64,000 nt of DNA, from positions 22,522 through 86,521 of the forward strand of contig NZ_MWUE01000006.1 in assembly GCF_002077695.1 (NCBI RefSeq). The letters are read 5' to 3'. This document shows, one piece after another, positions 26,567 through 35,283 of the stretch (position 1 is the first letter of the stretch; each line of letters opens with the position of its first letter). Made by a program: the position numbers and the translations under genes. The notes below the pieces were generated by a model. The model saw nothing but the letters and a program-made list of their open reading frames with translations, made no database searches and had not been told where the DNA came from. This DNA comes from Pantoea latae. Its GTDB lineage: Bacteria; Pseudomonadota; Gammaproteobacteria; Enterobacterales; Enterobacteriaceae.

Positions 26567-27615
26567 GGTGTGACTCCTGCAAGGCGGTCCAGCACATCGC
26601 TGAGCGCCGGACGATGGTGGCCGCGAAAGCCGGTAACGGACTCTGCGCTGAGCAGCGCGTCGAGCACCGCGTGTTCGGTGGCGTCGGCTGCCGCCGACAG
26701 CAGCGGCTCCAGCGCGGCATCCTGCGGCGGCTGCGGCGCTGGCTGCGTGGAGAAGGCCACCGCGATGTCGCCGGAGCCGTGTCCCCAGTAGCTGCCAAGC
26801 CGCCCCAGACCGGCGCCGGCGCGCTTCGCCACGCGCGTCAGCTGGCGCGCGTCGAGCGGCGCGTCGGTCGCCATAATAATAATGATGGAGCCGGCGTCGC
26901 GCTGCGGCGTCAGCGACGGCAGCAGCGGCGCGATCTGCTCGCCAAGCCGCACGCCGTCCAGCGTCAGCGCCTCCAGCGCGCCGAAGTTCGCCAGCACCAG
27001 CACCCCCAGCGTGGCGTTAAGCGACGCAATGCGGCGCGAGGCGCTGCCGATGCCGCCTTTCAGGCTAAAGCAGCTCATGCCGCGTCCTGCGCCGACGCTG
27101 CCGCGCGCGAACGCGACGTCGGCGCTGTCGAGCGCCGCCTGCGCCATCGCTTCGGTGATCGCCATCGCCTGAATATCGTTGAGCCAGCCGTCGTTGCACT
27201 CCAGCGCCAGCGGGTTGACCGTGGGCAGCTCGCGTCCCAGCTCAGGGTTGGCGCGGATAGCCGCGCGCGCCAGGGTGGTGAACAGCGTGCCGACCGCCAG
27301 CGTGTTGCTGAGCAGGATCGGCGTCTGCAGCACGCCCAGCTCCGTAACCTGCACCAGCCCGACCGGCTTCGCGAAGCCGTTGAACACCGCCGCGCCGCAC
27401 GGCAACGGCTGGGCGAAAAGATTCTCGCCCGGCGGCACCACCGCCGTGACGCCGGTCTGCTGCTCATCCTTGTCCAGCGTGTAGTGACCGACGCGCACGC
27501 CCGGCACGTCGCTGATGCCGTTGGTCGGCCCGCAGACGCCGCGCGGCTGGCCCAGCCGGCGCGTGGCGCGCCAGCGCTGCAGCAACAGGTCGCGCTGCTG
27601 TTGTTGAAAGTCCAT
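26563..27615 (-). CDS. P1-family aminopeptidase (DmpA/BapA type)
   Basis: 350 residues of the DmpA family of N-terminal-nucleophile enzymes. The autocleavage site is visible as AGS before IIIIMATDAPL, giving Ser243 as the predicted new N-terminal nucleophile. Members such as DmpA (L-aminopeptidase/D-Ala-esterase) and beta-aminopeptidases act on unusual peptides. No secretion leader is seen in the first 30 residues (MDFQQQQRDLL). It begins 2 bp after the permease gene and overlaps the M55 gene by 4 bp, so it is part of the operon. Stereospecificity is not predictable. Confidence 0.9.
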   Translation of the reverse strand: MDFQQQQRDLLLQRWRATRRLGQPRGVCGPTNGISDVPGVRVGHYTLDKDEQQTGVTAVVPPGENLFAQPLPCGAAVFNGFAKPVGLVQVTELGVLQTPILLSNTLAVGTLFTTLARAAIRANPELGRELPTVNPLALECNDGWLNDIQAMAITEAMAQAALDSADVAFARGSVGAGRGMSCFSLKGGIGSASRRIASLNATLGVLVLANFGALEALTLDGVRLGEQIAPLLPSLTPQRDAGSIIIIMATDAPLDARQLTRVAKRAGAGLGRLGSYWGHGSGDIAVAFSTQPAPQPPQDAALEPLLSAAADATEHAVLDALLSAESVTGFRGHHRPALSDVLDRLAGVTP

Positions 27616-27617
27616 CT

Positions 27618-28502
27618 TTAGCTCTTTAGTTTAGGGTCCAGCGTATCGCGTAGCGCATCGCCCAGCAGGTTGAACGCCAGCACCGTCATAAAAATCGCCA
27701 GGCCGGGAAACACGCTGACGTGCCACAGGCCCGCCATCATCATGCTGCGGCTCATGGCAAGAATATTGCCCCACTCCGGCACATCCGGCTCCGGGCCGAG
27801 GCCGATAAAGCTCAGCCCGGCGGCGGTGAGGATACTGGTGCCGATGCGCATGGTGAAGTAGATGATCACGTTCGGCAGCGTGCCGGGAAGAATATGGCGC
27901 AGCAGGATCACCCGATCCGGCGCGCCAGCGCAGCGCACCGCGTCAACCCAGGCGGCCTGCTTCAGCGACAGCGTCGAGGCGCGCACGATGCGCGCGAAGA
28001 CCGGCACGCTGAACACCGCCACCGCGATAATCACGTTGTTGAGGCCGGGCCCGAGTATCGCCACTACCGCAATCGCCAGCAGCATGCCGGGAAAGGCGAA
28101 GAGCACGTCGCAGCCGCGCATAATCAGCATATCGACCCAGCGGCCGTAGTAGCCCGCCAGCAGGCCGAGCACGATGCCGACCAGCATGCCGAGCGTCACC
28201 GACACCACGCCGACGTAGAGCGAGATACGCGCGCCGTAGATCACGCGGCTCAGCACGTCGCGCCCGAGGTCGTCCGTGCCCATCCAGTGCGCGCCAGATG
28301 GCGGCGCGGAGAGCGCCGTCCAGTCTGGCGCCATCGGATCCCAGGGCGCCAGCCAGGGCGCGAAAAGGGCAACCAGCAGCAGCAGCAGCACGAAGCCGCC
28401 TGACGCCAGCGCCAGCGGATTGCGCACAAAGGCGTGCAGAAAGTCGCGCCACGGCGAGCGGATCGCGGCGCGGTCGCCGGTAGTGAGCGTCTGCTGGCTC
28501 AT
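27618..28502 (-). CDS. ABC peptide transporter permease (DppC type), second system
   Basis: 294 residues with HWMGTDDLGRDVLSRV in the periplasmic part and the loop WVDAVRCAGAPDRVILLRHILP before the last helices. It starts inside the stop of the DppB-type gene (4-bp ATGA overlap). Differs clearly from the DppC protein of the first system, so the two transporters are separate acquisitions or old paralogues rather than a recent duplication. Confidence 0.92.
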   Translation of the reverse strand: MSQQTLTTGDRAAIRSPWRDFLHAFVRNPLALASGGFVLLLLLVALFAPWLAPWDPMAPDWTALSAPPSGAHWMGTDDLGRDVLSRVIYGARISLYVGVVSVTLGMLVGIVLGLLAGYYGRWVDMLIMRGCDVLFAFPGMLLAIAVVAILGPGLNNVIIAVAVFSVPVFARIVRASTLSLKQAAWVDAVRCAGAPDRVILLRHILPGTLPNVIIYFTMRIGTSILTAAGLSFIGLGPEPDVPEWGNILAMSRSMMMAGLWHVSVFPGLAIFMTVLAFNLLGDALRDTLDPKLKS

Positions 28503-29431
28503 TTGGCCCCCTGACTGAGACGAATGGCCGGATTCACCACCGCGTAGAGCAGATCCACCAGCAGGTTGATAAGGATAAATTCAAACACGAACAGCATCAC
28601 CAGCGCCTGAATCACCGGCTGGTCCTGCGCCTTGATTGATTCAATCAGCAGCCAGCCCAGGCCGGGCCAGTTGAAGACGCTCTCCACCACAATAGAGCCG
28701 CCGAGCAGAAAGCCGAACTGCAATCCCAGCATGGTGATCACCGGGATCAGCGCGTTGCGCATCACATGTTTCCAGGTGACGCGCGCGGCGCGCAGCCCTT
28801 TGGCGCGCGCGGTGCGCACATAATCCTCCTGCGCCACCTCAAGAAACGCCGAGCGGGTAAAGCGCGCCATTACCGCCGCGACCGACGAGCCAAGCGTGAT
28901 GGCGGGCAGGATGATATCGGCGGGCTGGTTGAAGCCGCTGACCGAAAAGAGGCCGAACGGCATGGCGACGAACTGGATCAGCAGCAGGCCGAGCCAGAAC
29001 GCCGGCATCGAAATGCCGCCGACCGCGGCGCTCATCAGCGTCCAGTCCAGCCAGCCGCCGCGCCGCAGCGCCGCGGCGACGCCCAGCGCCAGCCCCAGCG
29101 TTACCGACCAGGCGAACCCCGCCAGCGCCAGCCACAGCGTCGGCATAAAGCCTTTGCGGATCACCTCCCGCACCGGCTGCTGGGTGCGGTAGGTGACGCC
29201 CAAATCGCCGCGCAGCATACCGCCCAGCCAGTTAACATACTGCTGCGGCAGCGGATCGTTCAGGCCGAGATGCTGACGCGCCGCCTCGACCGCCTCGATC
29301 GGCGCGTCAGGCCCGGCGTAGATGCGCGCCGGATCGCCGGGCAGCAGCTTGATAAAGCCGAACACCAGCAGCGAAACCACCAGCAGCACCGGGATCATCT
29401 CCAGCAGTCGACGCAGAATGTATGCGAACAT
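28499..29431 (-). CDS. ABC peptide transporter permease (DppB type), second system
   Basis: 310 residues, normal DppB-type topology: N-terminal helix then LPGDPARIYAGPDAP, and the loop YVRTARAKGLRAARVTWKHVMRNALIP for ATPase contact. It follows the binding-protein gene by 30 bp and is translationally coupled to the next permease. Confidence 0.92.
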   Translation of the reverse strand: MFAYILRRLLEMIPVLLVVSLLVFGFIKLLPGDPARIYAGPDAPIEAVEAARQHLGLNDPLPQQYVNWLGGMLRGDLGVTYRTQQPVREVIRKGFMPTLWLALAGFAWSVTLGLALGVAAALRRGGWLDWTLMSAAVGGISMPAFWLGLLLIQFVAMPFGLFSVSGFNQPADIILPAITLGSSVAAVMARFTRSAFLEVAQEDYVRTARAKGLRAARVTWKHVMRNALIPVITMLGLQFGFLLGGSIVVESVFNWPGLGWLLIESIKAQDQPVIQALVMLFVFEFILINLLVDLLYAVVNPAIRLSQGAK

Positions 29432-29461
29432 AGCCTTCCTTTTTTGCAGAGCCGACAGGCG

Positions 29462-30997
29462 TTATTTGAAAATCGCCTGGTTAAAAAGCAGATTACCGTC
29501 GGGCAGCATCGAGACGCCGCTCAGCGTTTTCGTTTTGCCGACCAGGTTGTCTGGCGTGCCGAGAAAGGCGATGGGCGCCTCTTGCCACAGCAGGCGCTGC
29601 GCCTCGGCGTAGGCCGCCGCGCGCTTCGCCGGTTCGGCGGTCGCCAGGCCGCCGGCAATCGCTTTATCCACCGCCGGATTGCTGTAGTAGGAGACGTTGT
29701 AAGAGGTCGGCACCCAGGATTCGCTGGCGAACAGCGGACGCAGCGCCCAGTCGGCGTCGCCGGTCGAGGTGGACCAGCCGCCGTAGTAAAGATCGTACTC
29801 GGCCTGTTTCGGATCCTTTACGCCCCACAGTCTGGCGTTGCGCGTACCGGAATCCATCGGTGTCACGGTCACGCGGATGCCGACCGACGCCAGCTGCGCC
29901 TTGAGAAACTGCGCGGCGCGGACGCTGGCGGTGGCGTTGGTGCACCAGAGCTTGAGATCGAGCCCGTCCGCATAGCCCGCCGCTTTCAGCAGCGCCTTCG
30001 CCTCTTCCGGCGCGTAGCGATAGTTCGGCTCGCTCTGCTTCTGGTAGAACTGCACGCCGCTCGGGATCGCCGACGTGGCGGGCGCGCCCATGCCGGCAAA
30101 GCCCACTTTCAGCCACAGCTCGCGGTTGATGGCGTAGTTGATCGCCTGGCGCACGCGCCTGTCCGCCAGCGGCTTGTGCTGGGTGTTGATCGCCATGTAG
30201 TAGAGATAGATGCTGGGATCGCGCTGGATCGCCAGCCGGCTGTCGCTCTGCACCGCGGCGACGAGATCGGACGGCAGCGGATAGATGGCGTCTACCTGGC
30301 CCGACTTCAGCGCCGCGACGCGCGTGGCGTCTTCCGGGCTGGGCGAGAAGATCACCCGGTCCACCTTCGGCCAGCCCTTGTTCCAGTAGCCGCTGAATTT
30401 CGTCAGCGTTACCGCCTTGCCCGGCTGCCAGTCGACAAAGCTAAACGGACCGGTGCCGACCGGATGCAGGCGCAGCTGCGCCTCGTCGGGAAAAGCCTTC
30501 AGCACCGCTGGGCTCCACATCACCGCCGAGGGGTGCGCCAGGGTGTTGATAAAGGCGCCGAAGGATTCGCTGAGATCGATTTGCACTTTATTGGGCGCCA
30601 GCACCGTAACGCTTTTGATCATGCGGTAAAGGCTGTTGCGCTTTAGCCCCTTTTTCTGGTCGGCGAGCCGCTCGAGGTTGGCCTTCACCGCGTCGGCGTC
30701 AAAAGGCGTGCCGTCCTGAAAGGTCACGCCGTCGCGCAGAGTCAGGGTGAACTGCGTGGCGTTGTCGTTGCTGGTGTAGCCCGTCGCCAGCCAGGGCGTC
30801 AGGGTCATTTTGGCGTCGAACTGGAACAGGCGTTCAAAGATGCCGCTCAGCACCGAATAGCTGATGTTATCGGAGGTGTCATGCGGATCGAGGCCGGTGA
30901 TATCGGCGTACATCGAAATACGCAGATCCTGCGCCTGCGCGACGCTGGCCAGAGAGAGCGCGAGGGCAAGAGAGGCGCGGCGGAATAGTGGCTTCAT
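29462..30997 (-). CDS. ABC peptide transporter binding protein (SBP family 5), second system
   Basis: 511 residues with a normal Sec signal peptide (MKPLFRRASLALALSL..., predicted cleavage after AQA near residue 22). The mature protein opens DLRISMYADITGLDPHD, typical of family 5. It lacks the twin-arginine leader of the first system's binding protein. Gene order is ATPase, binding protein, permeases, unlike the first operon. Similar glutathione- or dipeptide-binding GsiB/DppA proteins exist; the enzymes in the operon suggest peptides with D-residues. Confidence 0.92.
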   Translation of the reverse strand: MKPLFRRASLALALSLASVAQAQDLRISMYADITGLDPHDTSDNISYSVLSGIFERLFQFDAKMTLTPWLATGYTSNDNATQFTLTLRDGVTFQDGTPFDADAVKANLERLADQKKGLKRNSLYRMIKSVTVLAPNKVQIDLSESFGAFINTLAHPSAVMWSPAVLKAFPDEAQLRLHPVGTGPFSFVDWQPGKAVTLTKFSGYWNKGWPKVDRVIFSPSPEDATRVAALKSGQVDAIYPLPSDLVAAVQSDSRLAIQRDPSIYLYYMAINTQHKPLADRRVRQAINYAINRELWLKVGFAGMGAPATSAIPSGVQFYQKQSEPNYRYAPEEAKALLKAAGYADGLDLKLWCTNATASVRAAQFLKAQLASVGIRVTVTPMDSGTRNARLWGVKDPKQAEYDLYYGGWSTSTGDADWALRPLFASESWVPTSYNVSYYSNPAVDKAIAGGLATAEPAKRAAAYAEAQRLLWQEAPIAFLGTPDNLVGKTKTLSGVSMLPDGNLLFNQAIFK

Positions 30998-31028
30998 AAA
31001 GGCTCCTGGTATTGATGAGTAGGCGCAG

Positions 31029-32888
31029 TTAACGCGCGTCGGCCACCCAGTGACCGGGCGCGACCTGACGATAACGATGTTTACTGACCGTCTCTTTTAC
31101 GCTGCGCACAGGCGACGGGATTTCACTCTCGTCAAACCGGCGTGCTGGACGGTTGAGCGGATCGACCACCGGCACCGAGGCCAGCAGGCGTTGCGTGTAG
31201 GGGTGCTGCGGCTGATTGAACACCGACTGTCGCGGTCCGATCTCGACGATCTGTCCGAGGTACATCACCGCGACGCGGTTGGCGATGCGCTCCACTACGG
31301 CCATGTCGTGCGAGATAAAAATCCACGCGACGCCGGTTTGCTGCTGCAAATCCATCATCAGGTTGATGACCTGCGCCTGAACCGACACGTCGAGCGCGGA
31401 GACCGCTTCATCGGCAATAATAATTTTGGGTTTCAGCGCCATGGCGCGGGCGATGGCGATGCGCTGCCGCTGGCCGCCGGAAAACTCATGGGGATAGCGT
31501 CGTGCGTGTTCCGGCAGCAGACCGACGCTCGCTAACAGCGCCTCGACCTGCGGCGTTGCTTCCTCAAGCGAGCGCACCAGTCCGTGCAACAGCAGCGGCT
31601 CCGCAATGGTAAAGCCGACGGTGAGCCGCGGGTTGAGCGAGGCGTAGGGATCCTGAAACACCATCTGGATTTCACGCCGCAGCGGCTGGAACTGCGCCTC
31701 TTTCAGGCTGGCAATCTCCCGGCCGGCGAACAGAATGCTGTCGGCGTCGCCGTCAACCAGCCGCATCAGGGCGCGGCCGGTGGTCGATTTGCCGCAGCCG
31801 CTTTCGCCGACGATCGCCAGGGTTTCCCCTGGCCAGAGGGCGAAGTCGATCTGCTCCACCGCATGCACGCGGTGCGTCAGCGCGGAGAAAATGCCGCTGC
31901 GAATGGGAAAGCGCACGCTCAGGCCGCGCACGTCGAGCAGCGGTTTCTCTTCGTAGCGGGCGGTGATATGCGGCTCCTCGGCCGGCGCGTCGCCGTGCAG
32001 CAGCGGAAAGCGCTGCGGCCAGCGCTGTTCGCGCATCTCTCCCGGCTTCGGCACCGCCGCCAGCAGCGCGCGGGTGTAGTCGTGCTGCGGCGCGGCGAAA
32101 ATCGCCTCTACCGGCCCCTGTTCGACTACATGGCCGCGATACATCACCACCACGCGATCCGCCACCTCGGCGACGACGCCCATGTCATGCGTGATAAACA
32201 GCACCGCCATCTGCTTTTCCCGCTGCAGCTCGCGCAGAATATGCAGAATGCGCGCCTGCACCGTGACGTCGAGCGCGGTGGTCGGTTCGTCGGCAATCAG
32301 CAGCTCCGGATCGCACGCCAGCGCCTGGGCGATCATCACGCGCTGACGCATGCCGCCGGAGAGCGCGTGCGGAAAGCTTTTCATCACGCGATCGATGTCG
32401 GCGATGCGCACCTGACGCAGCAGCGACCGCGCGCGCGCCTGCGCTTCGGCGCCGGAGCAGATCTGGTGGTCGCGCAGCGCTTCCGTGAGCTGATCGCCCA
32501 CGCGCAGCACCGGATTCAGCGAGGTCATCGGCTCCTGAAAAATCATCGCCATTTCGCGGCCGCGCAGCCTGCGCCGCTGCTCGTCGCTGAGCCGGCTGAG
32601 ATCGCGCGTTTCGCCTGTGCGGTCGCGAAAGCGGATCGCGCCGCCGTCGATGCGCGCCGAGGCGGCCAGCAGCCCCATCACCGCCAGCGAAGTGACCGAT
32701 TTTCCCGAGCCGCTCTCGCCGACGACCGCCACGATTTCCCCTGGCTGAATGGCGAAGGAGACGTCGTGCAGCGCCTGATGCACGCCGCTGCGTCCGCGAA
32801 AGCTGACGCTGAGATGCTCTATCGCCAGCACCGGCGCGCTGCTTGATCCGGCCACGCTGGCGTCGGACTGGCGAGAAAGGTCCGTCAT
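31029..32888 (-). CDS. fused double ABC ATPase (DppD-DppF / GsiA type)
   Basis: 619 residues carrying two complete ATPase domains: Walker A GESGSGKSVTSL with LSGGMRQR in the first half, and GESGCGKSTTGR with FSGGQRQR in the second; Walker B LLIADEPTTALD and IIIADEAVSALD. Fusion of the two Dpp ATPases into one chain is the GsiA layout. The start at 32888 is set by AAGGAGCAAC upstream; a frame reaching 33206 lies inside the epimerase gene. It energises the second transporter. Confidence 0.93.
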   Translation of the reverse strand: MTDLSRQSDASVAGSSSAPVLAIEHLSVSFRGRSGVHQALHDVSFAIQPGEIVAVVGESGSGKSVTSLAVMGLLAASARIDGGAIRFRDRTGETRDLSRLSDEQRRRLRGREMAMIFQEPMTSLNPVLRVGDQLTEALRDHQICSGAEAQARARSLLRQVRIADIDRVMKSFPHALSGGMRQRVMIAQALACDPELLIADEPTTALDVTVQARILHILRELQREKQMAVLFITHDMGVVAEVADRVVVMYRGHVVEQGPVEAIFAAPQHDYTRALLAAVPKPGEMREQRWPQRFPLLHGDAPAEEPHITARYEEKPLLDVRGLSVRFPIRSGIFSALTHRVHAVEQIDFALWPGETLAIVGESGCGKSTTGRALMRLVDGDADSILFAGREIASLKEAQFQPLRREIQMVFQDPYASLNPRLTVGFTIAEPLLLHGLVRSLEEATPQVEALLASVGLLPEHARRYPHEFSGGQRQRIAIARAMALKPKIIIADEAVSALDVSVQAQVINLMMDLQQQTGVAWIFISHDMAVVERIANRVAVMYLGQIVEIGPRQSVFNQPQHPYTQRLLASVPVVDPLNRPARRFDESEIPSPVRSVKETVSKHRYRQVAPGHWVADAR

Positions 32889-32905
32889 CGTTGCTCCTTG
32901 TGCGT

Positions 32906-33871
32906 TTACAGCCAGATGCGGCCTTGTGAATAGGTCAGGAAGGGCGAACTGTCCGCCGCCAGCCAGATGGGACCGTCCAGATCGACATGCTCCGCCTGCG
33001 GCGTGGCCAGCAGCGCCGCCTCCATCGCCAGCGAGGAGCCGAGCATGCAGCCCACCATGATGCGCATCTCCTGCTTTCGCGCCTCGTCGATCATCGCCAG
33101 CGCCTCCGTCAGGCCGCCGCACTTGTCGAGCTTGATGTTGATCATCTCGTAGCGCGCGCGCAGCGCGGCGATGTCGCCGCGCGTGTGGCAGCTTTCGTCG
33201 GCGCAAAGGGGAATGGGATGGGCAATATGCTCTAATCCGGCATCCTCGCCCGCCGGCAGCGGCTGTTCGATCATTGCAAGTCGGTAAGGCAACAGCGCCG
33301 CGAACAGCGTCGGCAGTTCAAGGCCGCCCCAGGCTTCGTTGGCGTCGACGATCAGCGTGGCATCCGGCGCGACGGCGCGGATAGCCGCCACCTTTTCTAC
33401 TATCGCCTCGCGGTCGAGCTTGATTTTCAGCAGCCGCGCGCCGCGCGACACCGCGTCCGCCGCCGCCTCGGCCATCTTCTCGACGCTGTCGAGACTCAGG
33501 GTTTCTGCGGTCACCACCGACGCGGGCGCGGCCACGCCAACCTGCTGCCACAGCGTCCCCCTGGCGCGCGCGGCATCCAGACGCCACAGGGCGCAATCCA
33601 GCGCGTTGCGCGCCGCGCCCGCGTTGAGCTGGGTTTGCAGCGCGTCGCGGCTGAGACCGCCTTCAATCGCGTCCTTCATTGCGTTGAGCTGTGCGTGCAC
33701 GCTCTCGACGGACTCGTTGTAGCGCGGCGTCGGCGTACATTCGCCGCGCCCGATAAAGCCATCCTGCTCCAGCGTGACCCGTATCACCGCCACGGCGGTG
33801 CGGGTGCCGCGCGCAATAGCAAACGGCCGCGCCAGCGGCAGCGTCAGCACGTCGATCAGCATACGGCGCAT
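32906..33871 (-). CDS. dgcA: enolase-superfamily epimerase (L-Ala-D/L-Glu epimerase or N-acetyl-D-Glu racemase DgcA)
   Basis: 321 residues. Catalytic set of the muconate-lactonizing subgroup is complete: KIK in LLKIKLD, metal ligands DANE, IEQP and CADES, and the second general base in NIKLDKCGG. Family members epimerise L-Ala-D-Glu dipeptides from peptidoglycan. Because the gene directly follows a DUF1611 gene (1-bp gap), the DgcN/DgcA pair for D-glutamate use is the closer match; the dipeptide role remains possible and would suit the transporter. Symbol is tentative. Confidence 0.85.
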   Translation of the reverse strand: MRRMLIDVLTLPLARPFAIARGTRTAVAVIRVTLEQDGFIGRGECTPTPRYNESVESVHAQLNAMKDAIEGGLSRDALQTQLNAGAARNALDCALWRLDAARARGTLWQQVGVAAPASVVTAETLSLDSVEKMAEAAADAVSRGARLLKIKLDREAIVEKVAAIRAVAPDATLIVDANEAWGGLELPTLFAALLPYRLAMIEQPLPAGEDAGLEHIAHPIPLCADESCHTRGDIAALRARYEMINIKLDKCGGLTEALAMIDEARKQEMRIMVGCMLGSSLAMEAALLATPQAEHVDLDGPIWLAADSSPFLTYSQGRIWL

Positions 33872-33872
33872 A

Positions 33873-34880
33873 TCAGCCTCGCTCTTTCAGCAGCGCGGCG
33901 ATGGCCGCAATACCGAAACGCACCGGATCCGTCGCCGGCACGCCAAAGGTTGCGCTGAGCTGCGCGCAGTAGTCGCGCGCCTCTTGTTCGCTGAAGTTCG
34001 AGGTATTGATGGCGAAACCCGCCAGCTGCGGATTGTCGCTGGTGACCTGCGCCGCGCGCAGATTGGCTTCGACGCAGTCCGCCAGGCCCACCATCGGCTG
34101 ATGCGGTAAATGCCGCATATGCGGACGTCCCATCTCATGACACATCACCAGCCAGTGCGGCTGCGCGCCGTGGATCAATCCCATGCTGACGCCCGCGTAG
34201 GAGGGGTGAAACAGCGAGCCTTGCCCCTCGACGATATCCCAGTGATCGTCGTCGTTAGCGGGCGAGAGCGCCTCCGCCGCGCCGGCGATAAAATCGGCGA
34301 TAACCGCGTCGATAGCGATGCCTTCGCCCGCCACAAGGATGCCGGTCTGCCCGGTGGCGCGGAAATCCGCCTTCAGGCCCTGTTCGCGCATCGCGGCTTC
34401 CAGCGCCAGCGAGGTGTACATTTTGCCGACCGAGCAGTCGGTTCCGACAGTCAGCACGCGCTTGCCGCTGCGTTTTTTACCGCTGCCCACTGCCAGTTTT
34501 GGACGCATATGACGGATATCGAACAGCGCGACGCCGTGCGCCTCCGCCAGCGCCACCAGCTCCGGCTCGTCCGCCAGGCGATGATGCAGGCCGCTCGCCA
34601 CGTTCATGCCCGCTTTGATGGCGGAGGTGACGCTCTCCATCCAGTGCTGCGGCAGAACGCCGCCCGCGTTGGCGGTGCCGAGCACCAGGGTTTTCGCGCC
34701 GCGCGCCTTCGCCGCGGCAATGTCCAGCTCGTCGAGGCCAAGGGAAACGGTGCAGCCGGGCAGACGCATTTCGCCGACGCACTGTTCGGGCCGCCATACC
34801 TGAATGCCGCGCGCGGTTTTGGCCGCAAGCGGATCGGTGACGTCGCCGAGAAACAGCAGATAAGGTTGCGGGATAAACAT
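33873..34880 (-). CDS. dgcN: DUF1611 family protein, DgcN-like D-glutamate N-acetyltransferase
   Basis: 335 residues of DUF1611. A nucleotide-binding-like loop VGTDCSVGKMYTSL lies near residue 155, followed by TGQTGILVAGEGIAIDAV, both conserved in the family. DgcN was described in marine bacteria as acetylating D-Glu, after which DgcA converts it to N-acetyl-L-Glu. Here it is the first gene of the eight-gene minus-strand operon. The start at 34880 is set by AGAGAGCGC upstream; the upstream frame to 34922 is not preferred. Function is by family and neighbour only. Confidence 0.8.
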   Translation of the reverse strand: MFIPQPYLLFLGDVTDPLAAKTARGIQVWRPEQCVGEMRLPGCTVSLGLDELDIAAAKARGAKTLVLGTANAGGVLPQHWMESVTSAIKAGMNVASGLHHRLADEPELVALAEAHGVALFDIRHMRPKLAVGSGKKRSGKRVLTVGTDCSVGKMYTSLALEAAMREQGLKADFRATGQTGILVAGEGIAIDAVIADFIAGAAEALSPANDDDHWDIVEGQGSLFHPSYAGVSMGLIHGAQPHWLVMCHEMGRPHMRHLPHQPMVGLADCVEANLRAAQVTSDNPQLAGFAINTSNFSEQEARDYCAQLSATFGVPATDPVRFGIAAIAALLKERG

Positions 34881-34967
34881 GATGCGCTCTCTTTCAGACA
34901 GGGTTAAGGGTCTGAAGCGCACTATTTCACGGCAGAGAGAGCGGGACGAATGCTTGTTTGGTCGCGG

Positions 34968-34988
34968 GCTATAACCTGGGGCTATAGC
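34968..34988. promoter_or_regulatory. operator-like repeat upstream of dgcN operon
   Basis: GCTATA, nine bases, TATAGC forms an inverted repeat, and the same segment also reads as GGCTATA repeated 13 bp apart. It lies 88 bp before the dgcN start, in the only non-coding stretch upstream of the operon, so it may bind a regulator. The remaining 34881-35049 shows no gene. Confidence 0.4.
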
Positions 34989-35049
34989 AAAAAGCTGCGC
35001 TTATGACAGGCGCGCAATGGCGGGTTGAGCAGGCGAAAAGCAGGGAAAG

Positions 35050-35104
35050 GGTAAAAAGAAAAGGCTATGGCTAGCGGGCATCACGGCGCAGCAGACGCCG
35101 TGAT
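35050..35104 (-). terminator. terminator-like hairpins after the AzuC-like gene
   Basis: On the minus strand a perfect 9-bp stem (ATCACGGCG / CGCCGTGAT, 35080-35104, 7-base loop) is followed by a smaller GCTA/TAGC hairpin and then TTTTCTTTTT (complement of 35052-35061). Together they could end an RNA of about 190 nt starting near 35243. The T-tract follows the small hairpin, not the large one. Confidence 0.5.
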
Positions 35105-35131
35105 TACCTGAGGCGATGCAACAAGAGAGAA

Positions 35132-35209
35132 TTAATACATTGCGCCTGGCGGGACGTACTTAAAGGTTTCAACATAAGCACGGAAAACATATTTCATAAA
35201 GCGTTTCAT
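35132..35209 (-). CDS. AzuC-like 25-residue small protein
   Basis: A 25-codon frame ending ...TFKYVPPGAMY. The E. coli small protein AzuC (28 residues) ends with a matching TFKDVPPGNMF core and shares a basic, aromatic N-terminal half, so I call this AzuC-like. A strong promoter (35250-35278), a CRP-like site and terminator hairpins surround it, giving a short transcript as for E. coli azuCR, a dual-function RNA. AzuC is membrane-associated and reported to act on GlpD. It has a weak AGGT ribosome site. The match is recalled from memory and the frame is short, so it needs a search. Confidence 0.65.
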   Translation of the reverse strand: MKRFMKYVFRAYVETFKYVPPGAMY

Positions 35210-35249
35210 AGCGTACCTGATTCAAAATTTGTTGAAGAAATGCAGAGAA

Positions 35250-35278
35250 ATTATAACTTCTGTGCATTTTGCAGGCAA
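35250..35278 (-). promoter_or_regulatory. strong sigma70 promoter of the AzuC-like gene
   Basis: Minus strand -35 TTGCCT (35273-35278), a 17-bp spacer, and a consensus -10 TATAAT (35250-35255). The predicted start near 35243 leaves a 34-nt leader before the ATG at 35209. Confidence 0.8.
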
Positions 35279-35283
35279 TAAAT

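Noticed and set aside
28499..32888. Possibility that the two peptide transporters are a recent duplication
   Set aside because: Gene order, ATPase fusion state and leader type all differ, and the permeases are clearly dissimilar.
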